NCBI RefSeq assembly: GCF_040120695.1
Contig: NZ_JBEEAC010000004.1
Coordinates: forward strand, 310,001-374,000
Length of the DNA stretch: 64,000 nt
Direction: 5' to 3'
DNA from: Plantactinospora sp040120695
Lineage (GTDB): Bacteria; Actinomycetota; Actinomycetes; Mycobacteriales; Micromonosporaceae
Program-made: the position numbers and the translations under genes
The notes under the pieces: model-generated
Told to the model about the DNA's origin: nothing
What the model saw: only the letters and a program-made list of their open reading frames with translations
The model's database searches: none
Shown: positions 34,930-44,910 of the stretch, one piece after another
How the letters are laid out: every line of letters begins with the position of its first letter
Position numbering within the stretch: position 1 is the first letter of the stretch

Positions 34930-34948
34930 CTTGCTCGGGCGGCTTCCG

Positions 34949-36289
34949 ATGATCATGTATCCACTTGCGCTGCGGCTCGCCGGCCGGCGTGTGCTGGTGG
35001 TCGGTGGCGGGGCGGTGGCGACCCGGCGGGTGCCGGCGCTGCTGGACGCGGAGGCCCGGGTGGTGGTGGTCGCCCCCGCGCTGACCCCGGCGCTGCGGGC
35101 ACACGTCGACGCGGGCCGGTTGGAGTGGGTCGCTCGGGAGTTCGCACCGGCCGACCTCGACGGGGCCTGGCTGGTACAGGTGGCGATCGACGATCCGGCT
35201 GCCGCCGAGGCGGTCAGCGCGGCCGCGCTCGACCGGCGGATCTTCTGCGTACGCGCCGACGACCGGGACGCCGCGACCGCCTGGACCCCGGCGGTCACCC
35301 GGTACGGCCCGGTCACCGTCGCGGTGCTCGGCGGGGGCAACCCACGCCGGGCGGTGGCGGTCCGGGACGCGATCCGAGAAAAACTGGTCAGCGGAACCCT
35401 CAGCGTCGGCGGCGAGCCGGACGAGGCCGTTGCCGGCGGCAGCGGCGTGCCGGCGGGGCGGGCCGGCGGCGACGGGTCGGAGCCGACCACCACCGCCCCT
35501 CCGGCAGTGGCCGGCCCGGTCGGCCGGGTCGCACTGGTCGGCGCTGGCCCCGGCGACCCCGAACTGATCACGGTTCGTGGCCGGCGGCTGCTCGCCGAGG
35601 CCGACGTCGTGGTCGCCGACCGCCTGGTCCCCGGATTGCTCCTCGACGAGCTGCGGCCCGATGTCGAGCTGGTGGACGCCACCAAGATCCCGCACGGTCC
35701 GGCCGCCACCCAGGAGGAGATCAACCGGGTACTGGTGCAGCGGGCCCTGGCCGGTGCCCGGGTGGTACGCCTCAAGGGCGGTGACCCGTACGTCTTCGGC
35801 CGGGGCGGCGAGGAGGTGCTGGCGTGTGCCGCGGCCGGGGTACCGGTGACGGTGGTTCCCGGGGTGACGAGTTCGGTCGCCGCTCCGGCGGCGGCGGGTG
35901 TCCCGGTGACCCACCGAGGTGTGGCGCACGAGTTCACCGTCGTCTCCGGGCACCTCCCGCCGGGACATCCCGACTCCCTCGTCGACTGGTCGGCGCTGGC
36001 CCGGCTCCGGGGCACCCTGGTCGTGCTGATGGGGCTGAGGAACCTGCCGGCGATCGCCGCCGCTCTGCAAGCGCACGGCCGGCCGCCGGAAACTCCGGCC
36101 GCCGTGGTGCAGGAGGGCACGACCGACGGTCAGCGGGTGCTCCGGTCGACGCTGGACGCGGTCGCGGCCGAGACGCAGGCGGCTGGCTTCCGCGCCCCGG
36201 CGGTGGTGGTCTTCGGCGAGGTGGCGACGACACTGGCCGGAGTTCCGGCCGGAACCGGAACCGGAACCTCCGCAGCCCCGGTCGCCTGA
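34949..36289 (+). CDS. cysG: siroheme synthase-like fusion: precorrin-2 dehydrogenase plus uroporphyrinogen-III C-methyltransferase
   Basis: A 446-residue fusion. The N-terminal half (to about 150) is the NAD-binding precorrin-2 dehydrogenase with RVLVVGGGAVATRRV. A Gly/Pro-rich linker of about 45 residues leads to the SUMT domain: VALVGAGPGDPELITVRG, ADVVVADRLV, RLKGGDPYVFGRGGEE and VPGVTSSVAAPAAAGVPVTHRG. It makes precorrin-2 for cobalamin and siroheme. No CbiX/SirB-type chelatase domain is visible, unlike full E. coli CysG, whose first domain also chelates iron. ATG 34949 (or 34955) starts just after the IS. The native upstream ribosome site may have been displaced, since only CGGGCGGC precedes it. 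Confidence 0.92.
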   Translation: MIMYPLALRLAGRRVLVVGGGAVATRRVPALLDAEARVVVVAPALTPALRAHVDAGRLEWVAREFAPADLDGAWLVQVAIDDPAAAEAVSAAALDRRIFCVRADDRDAATAWTPAVTRYGPVTVAVLGGGNPRRAVAVRDAIREKLVSGTLSVGGEPDEAVAGGSGVPAGRAGGDGSEPTTTAPPAVAGPVGRVALVGAGPGDPELITVRGRRLLAEADVVVADRLVPGLLLDELRPDVELVDATKIPHGPAATQEEINRVLVQRALAGARVVRLKGGDPYVFGRGGEEVLACAAAGVPVTVVPGVTSSVAAPAAAGVPVTHRGVAHEFTVVSGHLPPGHPDSLVDWSALARLRGTLVVLMGLRNLPAIAAALQAHGRPPETPAAVVQEGTTDGQRVLRSTLDAVAAETQAAGFRAPAVVVFGEVATTLAGVPAGTGTGTSAAPVA

Positions 36290-36499
36290 CGCGTCCCGGT
36301 CGCCCTCAGGCACTGGTTGAAGTATCTTTACATATCGATTCCGCTGGGCGAAACTTATCGCCATCACTGGATGCCGGGCGCGACCTGCGTGCGGCCGGGG
36401 CGGTGCGCCGACGTGAGGCGGGTCGCCCCGGCCGATCGGCGCTGGGTGCGTGCCACCATCAGCACTCCGCCGGGCCGGCCGACGATAGGAGTGCTGGCG
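36290..36499 (+). promoter_or_regulatory. leader and probable promoter region of the GHL10 gene
   Basis: The patch 36315-36365 is conspicuously AT-rich, with TTGAAG, TTTACA and CATATCG, in a GC-rich background. TTTACA (36328 onward) followed by AAACTT after 18 bases is one possible -35/-10 pair. The rest of the leader shows nothing recognisable. Confidence 0.35.
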
Positions 36500-38167
36500 A
36501 TGGCACGAGGTGGGACGGGCGCGCGGCGACTGCTGCTGACGGGCCTGCTGGCCCTGCTCACGACCGTCGGCTCGGGCGCGGTGGCCGGTGCGGCGCAGTC
36601 GCCGACCGCCGAGCCGGCCAGGGTGACCGGTGCGGCGCGGCCGCCGGCCGTCGGTGTGTCGACGGCGGCTGCCCGATCTGCGGCCGGCGGAGCGAACGGC
36701 GTCCGGAGCGCCGCCGCCGACTGCCCGGTGGGGGAGAACCCGAAGCGACAGCTCCGAGGAGCCTGGATCGCCTCCGTCTCCAACATCAACTGGCCGTCCC
36801 GAGCCGGGCTCACCGCCGCCGCGCAGCAGGCCGAGCTGCGCAACCTGCTCGACCAGGCCGCCGCCCTGCGGCTCAACGCGGTGTTCCTGCAGATCCGACC
36901 GGCCGCTGACGCGTTCTGGCCGTCGCCGTACGAGCCGTGGTCGCAGTATCTGACCGGGAGCCAGGGCGGGAATCCCGGCTACGACCCGCTGGCCTTCGCG
37001 GTCGCCGAGGCACACGCCCGCAACCTGGAACTGCACGGCTGGTTCAACCCGTACCGGGTGAGCACCCAGGGCGATCCGACGAGGCTGGCCGCCGGACATC
37101 CGGCCCGAACCAACCCGAGTTGGGTGGAGCGTTACGACGGCAAGCTCTACTACAACCCTGGCGTGCCGGCCGCCCGGCGGCACACCGTCAACGCGATCAT
37201 GGACGCGGTGACCCGGTACGACCTGGACGGGGTGCACTTCGACGACTACTTCTACCCGTACCCGGTGAGCGGGCAGACCTTCCCCGACGCCGCCGAGTAC
37301 GCCGCGTACGGGGCGGGCCGGTCGCTCGCCGACTGGCGGCGGTCCAACGTCGACACCCTGGTGCAGGAGGTGGGTACCCGGATCCGGCAGGTCAAGCCGC
37401 ACGTCAGGTACGGCATCTCGCCGTTCGGTATCTGGCGCAACGCCGGGACCGATCCGCTCGGCTCGGCCACCACCGGCCTGCAGTCCTACGACGCCATCTA
37501 CGCCGACAGTCGCAGGTGGGTGAAGCAGGGCTGGATCGACTACGTGGCACCGCAGCTCTACTGGACGATCGGCTTCGCCGCCGCCGACTACGACGTTCTG
37601 GTGCCCTGGTGGTCCGAGGTCGTCGCCGGCACCGACGTGCAGCTCTACGTCGGGCAGGCGGCGTACCGGATCGGGGAGTGGGGTGATCCGGAGGAGATGC
37701 CGGACCATCTGGTACGCAACCGGAGCCACCGGGTCTCCGGCGACATCTACTATTCGATCGAGCAACTGCTGGCGAACCCGCTGGGCTTCACCGACCGGCT
37801 GCGGACCGACTTCTACCGCTATCCGGCGCTGGTGCCGGTGAACACCCGGCTCGGTGGGACGGCGCCCGGCCCGGTCCGGTCACCGGCCGCCCGTCGGGTC
37901 GGCACCGGGGTGGAGCTGACCTGGTCGGCCCCGTCCGGCGGCACGGCGCCGGCCTACTACGCGATCTACCGCGCCGACGCCGCCGGCTGCGGAATCGACG
38001 CTCCGCGTAACCTGCTCCGGCTCCAGCGAGCCGGTTCCGGCACCCAGCGCTTCACCGACAACGCCCCGCCCCCGGTCGGCGACCCGGCCTACCTGATCAC
38101 CGCCGTCTCCCGCCTGCACCACGAGAGCCAGCCCGCCGCCGCCGGAACCTCCGCGCCGGTCGGCTGA
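36500..38167 (+). CDS. secreted family 10-like glycosyl hydrolase (GHL10 / YngK-type)
   Basis: About 555 residues from ATG 36500 (AGGAG upstream); the frame is open further 5' but only this start gives a signal peptide (RRLLLTGLLALLTTVGSGAVAGA). The GHL10 TIM-barrel domain begins with LRGAWIASVSNINWPS (about 86) and includes FLQIRPAADAFWPS, LHGWFNPYRVS, YDLDGVHFDDYFYPYP and YGISPFGIWRN. The acidic DGVHFDDYF region is the expected active site. Asp/Glu roles in this family are not biochemically settled. A C-terminal fibronectin-III-like domain (about 465-550) follows. Bacterial homologues are lipid-anchored or secreted and probably act on cell-wall glycans. A strong terminator follows. Confidence 0.85.
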   Translation: MARGGTGARRLLLTGLLALLTTVGSGAVAGAAQSPTAEPARVTGAARPPAVGVSTAAARSAAGGANGVRSAAADCPVGENPKRQLRGAWIASVSNINWPSRAGLTAAAQQAELRNLLDQAAALRLNAVFLQIRPAADAFWPSPYEPWSQYLTGSQGGNPGYDPLAFAVAEAHARNLELHGWFNPYRVSTQGDPTRLAAGHPARTNPSWVERYDGKLYYNPGVPAARRHTVNAIMDAVTRYDLDGVHFDDYFYPYPVSGQTFPDAAEYAAYGAGRSLADWRRSNVDTLVQEVGTRIRQVKPHVRYGISPFGIWRNAGTDPLGSATTGLQSYDAIYADSRRWVKQGWIDYVAPQLYWTIGFAAADYDVLVPWWSEVVAGTDVQLYVGQAAYRIGEWGDPEEMPDHLVRNRSHRVSGDIYYSIEQLLANPLGFTDRLRTDFYRYPALVPVNTRLGGTAPGPVRSPAARRVGTGVELTWSAPSGGTAPAYYAIYRADAAGCGIDAPRNLLRLQRAGSGTQRFTDNAPPPVGDPAYLITAVSRLHHESQPAAAGTSAPVG

Positions 38168-38179
38168 CGCTGGTCGCCT

Positions 38180-38218
38180 GCTGTAGTGGCCTCAGGGAGG
38201 CCGTGAGGCCACTACAGC
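38180..38218. terminator. bidirectional terminator between GHL10 and the otsB fusion gene
   Basis: A perfect 13-bp inverted repeat GCTGTAGTGGCCT/AGGCCACTACAGC with a 13-base loop lies between convergent stop codons. Confidence 0.8.
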
Positions 38219-38271
38219 ACTCAAGCGGCGGTGTCACCGAAGAAGCACGGTGTCACCCGGCCGCGCGATCG

Positions 38272-40881
38272 TCACGCCTTGACCATGTCGTCCAGCAGGA
38301 GGGCGCAGCGGATCAGGCCGAGGTGGCTGTAGGCCTGCGGGTGGTTGCCCAGGCCGCGCTCGGAGATCGGGTCGTACTGCTCGGGGAGCAGCCCGGTCGG
38401 ACCCGCCGTGTCCACCATCTGGCTGAACAGCTCCTCGGCGTCGGAGCGTCGACCGGTACGCAGGTACGCCTCGATCAGCCAGGCGGTGCAGATGTGGAAA
38501 CCGCCCTCCCGGCCCGGCAGCCCGTCGTCCCACCGGTAGCGGTAGACGACCGGGCCGCTGCGCAGGTCTGCCTCGACCTTGAGCACGGTGGCCAGGAACC
38601 GGGGGTCGTCGTCGGGGAGCAGGCCGGACAGGCCGATCCAGAGTGAGGAGGCGTCCATCTCCTCGTCCCCGTACGCCACCGTGTAGGCACCTGCCCCGGC
38701 GTGCCAACCGAACTCCAGCACGTTGTGCCCGATCCGGTCGCGCAGTTCGACCCACTCCTGCCGGTCGCCGTCGCCGTGCCGCCGCACCACGTGCAGCGCC
38801 CGGTCCACCGTCATCCAGCACATCACCTTGGAGTAGACGTGGTGCCGGGGAGGCAGCCGGGCCTCCCAGAGCCCGTGGTCGGGTTCGTGCCAGCGCCGGG
38901 CGACCGCCTCGACCATGTTCTCCAGCACCCGCCACTCGGTGTCGTGCACCGCGCCGCGCAGGTCGGCGACGGCGGCCAGCAGGTCGGCGATCGGCCCGAA
39001 GACGTCGAGCTGGAGCTGGTGGTTGGCGAGGTTGCCGACCCGGACCGGCCGGGAGCCGGCGTACCCGGGCAGGGTGTCGATGACCGCCTCGGCGCCCAGC
39101 TCGTAGCCGTCCACCGTGTAGAGCGGGTGCAGCCGCTCCGGGTGCCCGCCGGTGCGCTCGACGCAGCCGTCGACCCAGCGTAGGAAGCCCTCGGCCTCGT
39201 TCAGCGAGCCGAGGTCGACAAGCGCCCGGGCGGTCATCGCGGCGTCCCGGAGCCAGCAGTACCGGTAGTCCCAGTTGCGTACCCCGCCCAGTTCCTCGGG
39301 GAGCGAGGTGGTCGCGGCGGCCAGGATGGAGCCGCTGGCCTCGTGCACCAGGCCGCGCAGGGTCAGCGCGCTGCGCCCGACCAGGTCCCGGGCCGAGGTG
39401 GGGAGCCGCAGTCCGGCGACCCAGTCCCGCCATGGCTGCTCGGCCATCGCCTGCCGCTCGTGCACCGGCACCCGGTGGTGGTCCAGGTTGTGCGAGCCGA
39501 ACCGCAGCTCGCAGCTGATCGAGCCGCCGGCGGCGGCCAGATCGACCACGGCCCGGGCGGTCTCGTAGCCGCCGTCGCTCGCGATCTCCCACTCGACCCC
39601 GGGGGAGTAGAGCGCGATCGGCTCGTTGGAGCCGAGCACCAGGAGTCCGTCGCCGAGCGGCTGGAGCTGGACGGCGACCTGGCCGAACTCGGGGCGGGGG
39701 GCGAACTCCAACCGGGCCCGGCCGGCGCCGGTGAGCACCCGGACCAGGGTCGAGTCGCCACTGATCACGGCCGATCCGGCCGGCACGCCGCCGGTGGACG
39801 GCCGGTCCAGCCAGTCGGTGACGGTCAGCCCGGACCAGCGGGTCTCCACCGTCATGGTGCCCGTCCGGTAGCGCTGGCCGAGCGGCAGGCCGCCGCGTTC
39901 CGGCGCGACGCTGAAGTAGCCGGCCGGGTTGCCGCCGACCAGGTCGGCGAAGATCGCCGGGGAGTCGGGCTTGGGGTGGCAGAGCCAGGTCAGGCTCGCC
40001 TCCGGGGTGACGAGTGCGACGGTACGCCCGTTGGCCAGCATCGAGTGCCGCTCGATCGGTACGGCGCGCTCGCCGAAGAGCCAGTTGCGGCGTACCTCCA
40101 GCAGCAGCCCGAGCACCCGGGCGGCGTCGACCGGCTCGTCGATCCGGTACGCGGCCCGGGTCTCGCCCGGACCGATCTTGATGCCGACGTCCGGCCCCTG
40201 CAGCTTGGCGAAGGCGTTCTCGTCGGTGACGTCGTCGCCGAGGAACAGCGCCGCGCTCGCCGAGAGCTGGGTACGGAGCTGTTCGAGCGCGGTGCCCTTG
40301 TCGGTGGGAATCACCGACAGCTCGATCACCTCCTTGCCCCGGGTCACGGTGACGTCGGCCCAGATGGCGGGGCCGGCGTCCACCGCCGCGACGACCTCGG
40401 CGGCCACCTCGGGGTCGGCGCCCCGGGTGTGTACCGCGATGCTGGCCGGCTTGGTCTCCAGGCGTACCCGGGCCCTGCCGGCGACGATCTGGCGCAGCTC
40501 GTTGCGGAGCCGGGTGCGTACCTCGATCAGCTCGGGGGAGAGCCGCTCGACGAAACCGATATCGAACTCGGAGCCGTGGCTCCCGACCAGATGCACCTCG
40601 CTGGGTAGCCGGGAGAGGGTGGCCAGGTCACGCAGGGCCCGCCCGGAGACCACGGCGACGGTGGTCTGCGGCAGCGCGGCCAGCGCGCGTACGGCGGCGA
40701 CCGACTCGGGCAGCGGCACGGCCTTGGTCGGGTCCTCCACGATCGGCGCGAGCGTGCCGTCGTAGTCGCAGGCGACCAGGAGCTGTGGTACCCGGGCGAT
40801 CCGGCCGATCGCGGACCGCAGTTCGGGGTCGATCACGTCGAGGGTGCGGGGACCCCCGTCGAGCAGGGAGCCGGACTTCAC
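38272..40881 (-). CDS. otsB: trehalose-6-phosphate phosphatase fused to a GH15 glycosidase domain
   Basis: An 869-residue fusion. Residues about 30-265 are a HAD-type trehalose-6-phosphate phosphatase: VACDYDGTLAPI (nucleophile Asp), VVSGRALRDL, LVGSHGSE and FLGDDVTDENAF. Residues about 270-869 are a GH15 glucoamylase/trehalase domain with its beta N-domain and the catalytic barrel: RNWDYRYCWLRDAAMTARAL (in part NWDYRYCWLRDA), and LLPEQYDP with the second acid. Neither active site looks broken. Actinobacterial GH15 relatives include true trehalases, so one polypeptide may both make and hydrolyse trehalose; other alpha-glucosides remain possible. GTG 40881 overlaps the otsA stop by four bases (GTGA), so both are co-translated. 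Confidence 0.92.
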   Translation of the reverse strand: MKSGSLLDGGPRTLDVIDPELRSAIGRIARVPQLLVACDYDGTLAPIVEDPTKAVPLPESVAAVRALAALPQTTVAVVSGRALRDLATLSRLPSEVHLVGSHGSEFDIGFVERLSPELIEVRTRLRNELRQIVAGRARVRLETKPASIAVHTRGADPEVAAEVVAAVDAGPAIWADVTVTRGKEVIELSVIPTDKGTALEQLRTQLSASAALFLGDDVTDENAFAKLQGPDVGIKIGPGETRAAYRIDEPVDAARVLGLLLEVRRNWLFGERAVPIERHSMLANGRTVALVTPEASLTWLCHPKPDSPAIFADLVGGNPAGYFSVAPERGGLPLGQRYRTGTMTVETRWSGLTVTDWLDRPSTGGVPAGSAVISGDSTLVRVLTGAGRARLEFAPRPEFGQVAVQLQPLGDGLLVLGSNEPIALYSPGVEWEIASDGGYETARAVVDLAAAGGSISCELRFGSHNLDHHRVPVHERQAMAEQPWRDWVAGLRLPTSARDLVGRSALTLRGLVHEASGSILAAATTSLPEELGGVRNWDYRYCWLRDAAMTARALVDLGSLNEAEGFLRWVDGCVERTGGHPERLHPLYTVDGYELGAEAVIDTLPGYAGSRPVRVGNLANHQLQLDVFGPIADLLAAVADLRGAVHDTEWRVLENMVEAVARRWHEPDHGLWEARLPPRHHVYSKVMCWMTVDRALHVVRRHGDGDRQEWVELRDRIGHNVLEFGWHAGAGAYTVAYGDEEMDASSLWIGLSGLLPDDDPRFLATVLKVEADLRSGPVVYRYRWDDGLPGREGGFHICTAWLIEAYLRTGRRSDAEELFSQMVDTAGPTGLLPEQYDPISERGLGNHPQAYSHLGLIRCALLLDDMVKA

Positions 40882-42278
40882 TCGTCCTCCGTCTCGGGTA
40901 CGCCCAACTCGTTGAGGAAGGAACGGGCCCAGTGCCCGACGTCGTGGGTACGCAGGTGGCGCTGCATGATGCGCATGCGGCGCCGGGCCTCGACCTTGTC
41001 GACGTGGACCGCGCGCAGCAGCGCGTCCTTGACACCGTCCGGGTCGTGCGGGTTACAGAGGAATGCCTGGCGCAGCTCGGTGGCGGCGCCGGCAAACTCA
41101 CTGAGCACGAGGGCGCCGCCCGAGTCGGCGCGCGTTGCTACGTACTCCTTGGCCACCAGATTCATTCCGTCTCGCAGCGGGGTCACCATCATCACGTCGG
41201 CCGCGCAGTAGAGCGCGGCCAGTTCACTGCGACTGTACGACTGATGGAGGTAATGGACTGCCGGTACACCGACACGGCCGAATTCGCCATTAATTCGACC
41301 AACTTCACGTTCCACCTTGACCCGGAGTGCCTGGTAGTGCTCCACCCGTTCCCGACTTGGCGTAGCAACTTGCACCATAACCGCGTCGGGAACTGTCAAC
41401 TTTCCGTCAGACAGCAACTCGCGGAACGCCTTGAGCCGAAGTTCGATCCCCTTGGTGTAGTCGAGCCGGTCCACCCCGAGGATCACCGTCTTCGGGTCGC
41501 CCAGCTCGGTACGGATCTGCTTCGCCCGGGCCTGCACCGTCGGGTCGACGGCCATCCGCTCCATCTCGGCGACGTCGATCGAGATGGGGAAGGCGCCCGC
41601 CTTGACCTGCCGGCCGTCCACCTGGATCATCTGGCCCTGGTAGCGGAGGCCGAGCAGGTGCCGGGCCAGCCGGACGAAGTTCTGCGCCGCCAGCCGCTGC
41701 TGGAAGCCGACCAGGTCGGCGCCGAGCAGCCCGCGCAGCACCTCGGCGCGCAGCGGCATCTGCATGAAGAGTTCGATGGGCGGGAACGGAATGTGCAGGA
41801 AGAAGCCGATCCGCAGGTCGGGCCGGAGTTCGCGGAGCATCGCCGGCACCAGTTGGAGCTGGTAGTCCTGCACCCAGACCGTCGCGCCCTCGGCGGCCAC
41901 CTCGGCGGCGGCCTCGGCGAACCGGGCGTTCACCAGCCGGTACGCCTCGCGCCAGCGCCGCTTGTAGGCCGGAGTCTCCACCGCGTCGTGGTAGAGCGGC
42001 CAGATCGTGGCGTTGGACTGGCCCTCGTAGTAGCGTTCGAGCTCCTCCGCGCTCAGCGGCACCGGGTGCAGCCGGATCCCCTCCAGGTCGAACGGCTCCG
42101 GCGCGGCGCCGACCCCGCCGGCCCAGCCGACCCAGGTGCCCTGGTGCTGGGCGAGCACCGGATGCAGGGCGGTGACCAGTCCTCCCGGGCTGCGACGCCA
42201 CTGGCGTCCCTCGGGTGTGGTCACCTCGTCGACCGGCAGGCGATTCGCAACGACCACGAACGAGCTACGTACGGTCAC
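40878..42278 (-). CDS. otsA: alpha,alpha-trehalose-phosphate synthase OtsA
   Basis: This 466-residue GT20 enzyme joins glucose from a nucleotide sugar to glucose-6-phosphate. Markers: FVVVANRLPVDEV at the start, RRSPGGLVTAL (the Gly-Gly loop), VWVQDYQLQLVPAML, FFLHIPFPP, LGVDRLDYTKGIELRL and the donor-site TPLRDGMNLVAKEYVA. Length is typical. It is the first gene of the otsA-otsB/GH15 pair. A central stretch (41220-41410) uses far more A/T-ending codons than the rest, although the protein remains conserved. ATG 42278 opens the frame; GGAGGTGCACTG lies upstream as ribosome site. Confidence 0.95.
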   Translation of the reverse strand: MTVRSSFVVVANRLPVDEVTTPEGRQWRRSPGGLVTALHPVLAQHQGTWVGWAGGVGAAPEPFDLEGIRLHPVPLSAEELERYYEGQSNATIWPLYHDAVETPAYKRRWREAYRLVNARFAEAAAEVAAEGATVWVQDYQLQLVPAMLRELRPDLRIGFFLHIPFPPIELFMQMPLRAEVLRGLLGADLVGFQQRLAAQNFVRLARHLLGLRYQGQMIQVDGRQVKAGAFPISIDVAEMERMAVDPTVQARAKQIRTELGDPKTVILGVDRLDYTKGIELRLKAFRELLSDGKLTVPDAVMVQVATPSRERVEHYQALRVKVEREVGRINGEFGRVGVPAVHYLHQSYSRSELAALYCAADVMMVTPLRDGMNLVAKEYVATRADSGGALVLSEFAGAATELRQAFLCNPHDPDGVKDALLRAVHVDKVEARRRMRIMQRHLRTHDVGHWARSFLNELGVPETEDE

Positions 42279-42726
42279 AATCAGTGCACCTCCGGTGATG
42301 ACGGCTGGTCCACCGCTGAGCGTACTGAGCGTAGCTGCGGTGCCTAACCCCCAGTGCCACAGTTACTGCCCAACGAGACGGGGTGGAGAAACACAAGGTG
42401 ATCATGGCCACCCGCTCCGCCGGCCCGGCGCAGCCGCCAACGGCGGCTCCGGCGGCGGCTCGGGCGCAGCCTTGACGGCGGCTCCGGCGGCTGCGCCGGG
42501 GCAGCCTTCGGCGGCTGCGGTGAGGGCTGCGGTGGGGCTGCGGTCGGGCCCGGCGGAGGGTGATGTGGGCGGGCCGGGCCGGACCTGTCAGGATTGAGGA
42601 TGGCGCTCTCCGCCGCACCGCGTGGCCGGCGTGACCCGACACCGCGGTCCACAGCAAGCCCGACGTCGTGCTCGGTCGAAAACACGGCAGCCGGGGACAT
42701 CACATCCGTGGGAGGTAGGCCGCACC
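42279..42726. other. intergenic region between otsA and ettA
   Basis: These 448 bases hold both divergent promoters. The part near otsA (42335-42400) is less GC-rich. From 42415 to 42550 there are imperfect repeats of GGCGGCTCCGGCGGC and GGGGCTGCGG, including ACGGCGGCTCCGGCGGC twice. No convincing gene is seen; the overlapping frames are Pro/Arg-rich without ribosome sites. Confidence 0.5.
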
Positions 42727-44395
<1,669 letters not shown>

Positions 44396-44403
<8 letters not shown>

Positions 44404-44899
44404 TCCGGTGCGGGCCCGGCCGGAACAGGCGGCGCAGGTGGACGGGCGGCGGTTCGGCTACGACTGCGCACTGCGCTGGTCCGACCTTGACGCGTACGGG
44501 CACGTCAACAACGCCCGCTTCCTCACCCTGTACGAGGAGGCCCGGGTGGCGCTGATGTTCGCCGGCGGTCGCGCCTGGGGCGTGGGCTCGTTCGCCGACG
44601 GCGTGGTGATCTACCGGCACGAGATCGACTACCTGCGTCCGGTCGGGTACACGCTCGACCGGGCCGCCGCCGAGTGCGCCCCGACGGTACACATCGAGAT
44701 GTGGGTCGAGGATCTGCGGCAGTCCCGGTTCACCATCGCCTACGAGCTGTTCGACGGTCCGGTGCTGGCCAGCCGGGCCCGGTCGGTGCTGGTGCCGTTC
44801 GACCTCGACCAGCAGCGGCCGCGCCGGCTGACCGACTCCGAACAGGAGTTCCTGCGGCGGTACCTGATCGAGCCGGAGACCCGGGACAAGCCAGCGTAG
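44396..44899 (+). CDS. acyl-CoA thioesterase (hot-dog fold, 4HBT type)
   Basis: This protein of about 167 residues has the 4HBT motif LRWSDLDAYGHVNNARFLTLYEEARV (in part SDLDAYGHVNNARFL), whose Asp is the catalytic residue of 4-hydroxybenzoyl-CoA-type thioesterases, followed by EIDYLRPVGY. It is one domain. The GTG at 44396 lies inside the ettA end (VTSPVR); GTG 44408 is an alternative. Overlap with ettA and an 11-base gap to the next gene indicate a three-gene operon, an arrangement I recall from related actinomycetes. The natural acyl-CoA is unknown. Confidence 0.85.
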
Positions 44900-44910
44900 G
44901 GAGCGAGTCG

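Larger units (their letters stand above)
33630..34935 (-). mobile_element. IS1341-type (IS200/IS605 family) TnpB-only insertion between cobT and cysG
   Basis: The element interrupts an otherwise head-to-tail cobC-cobT-cysG run. Its subterminal ends share a hairpin-prone motif in direct orientation (see separate entries). Exact borders cannot be fixed without an empty site: the right end lies within a few bases of 33630 and the left end around 34930-34945. There are no inverted terminal repeats or target duplication, as expected for this family. Confidence 0.8.

Noticed and set aside
33629..37765. A 1378-residue minus-strand open frame covering tnpB, cysG antisense and GHL10 antisense
   Set aside because: Only its last 393 codons are tnpB. 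The rest mirrors high-GC plus-strand genes and has no own codon bias or ribosome site.
42344..42703. Pro/Arg-rich minus-strand frame between otsA and ettA
   Set aside because: It arises from GC-rich simple repeats; no ribosome site and no conserved content.
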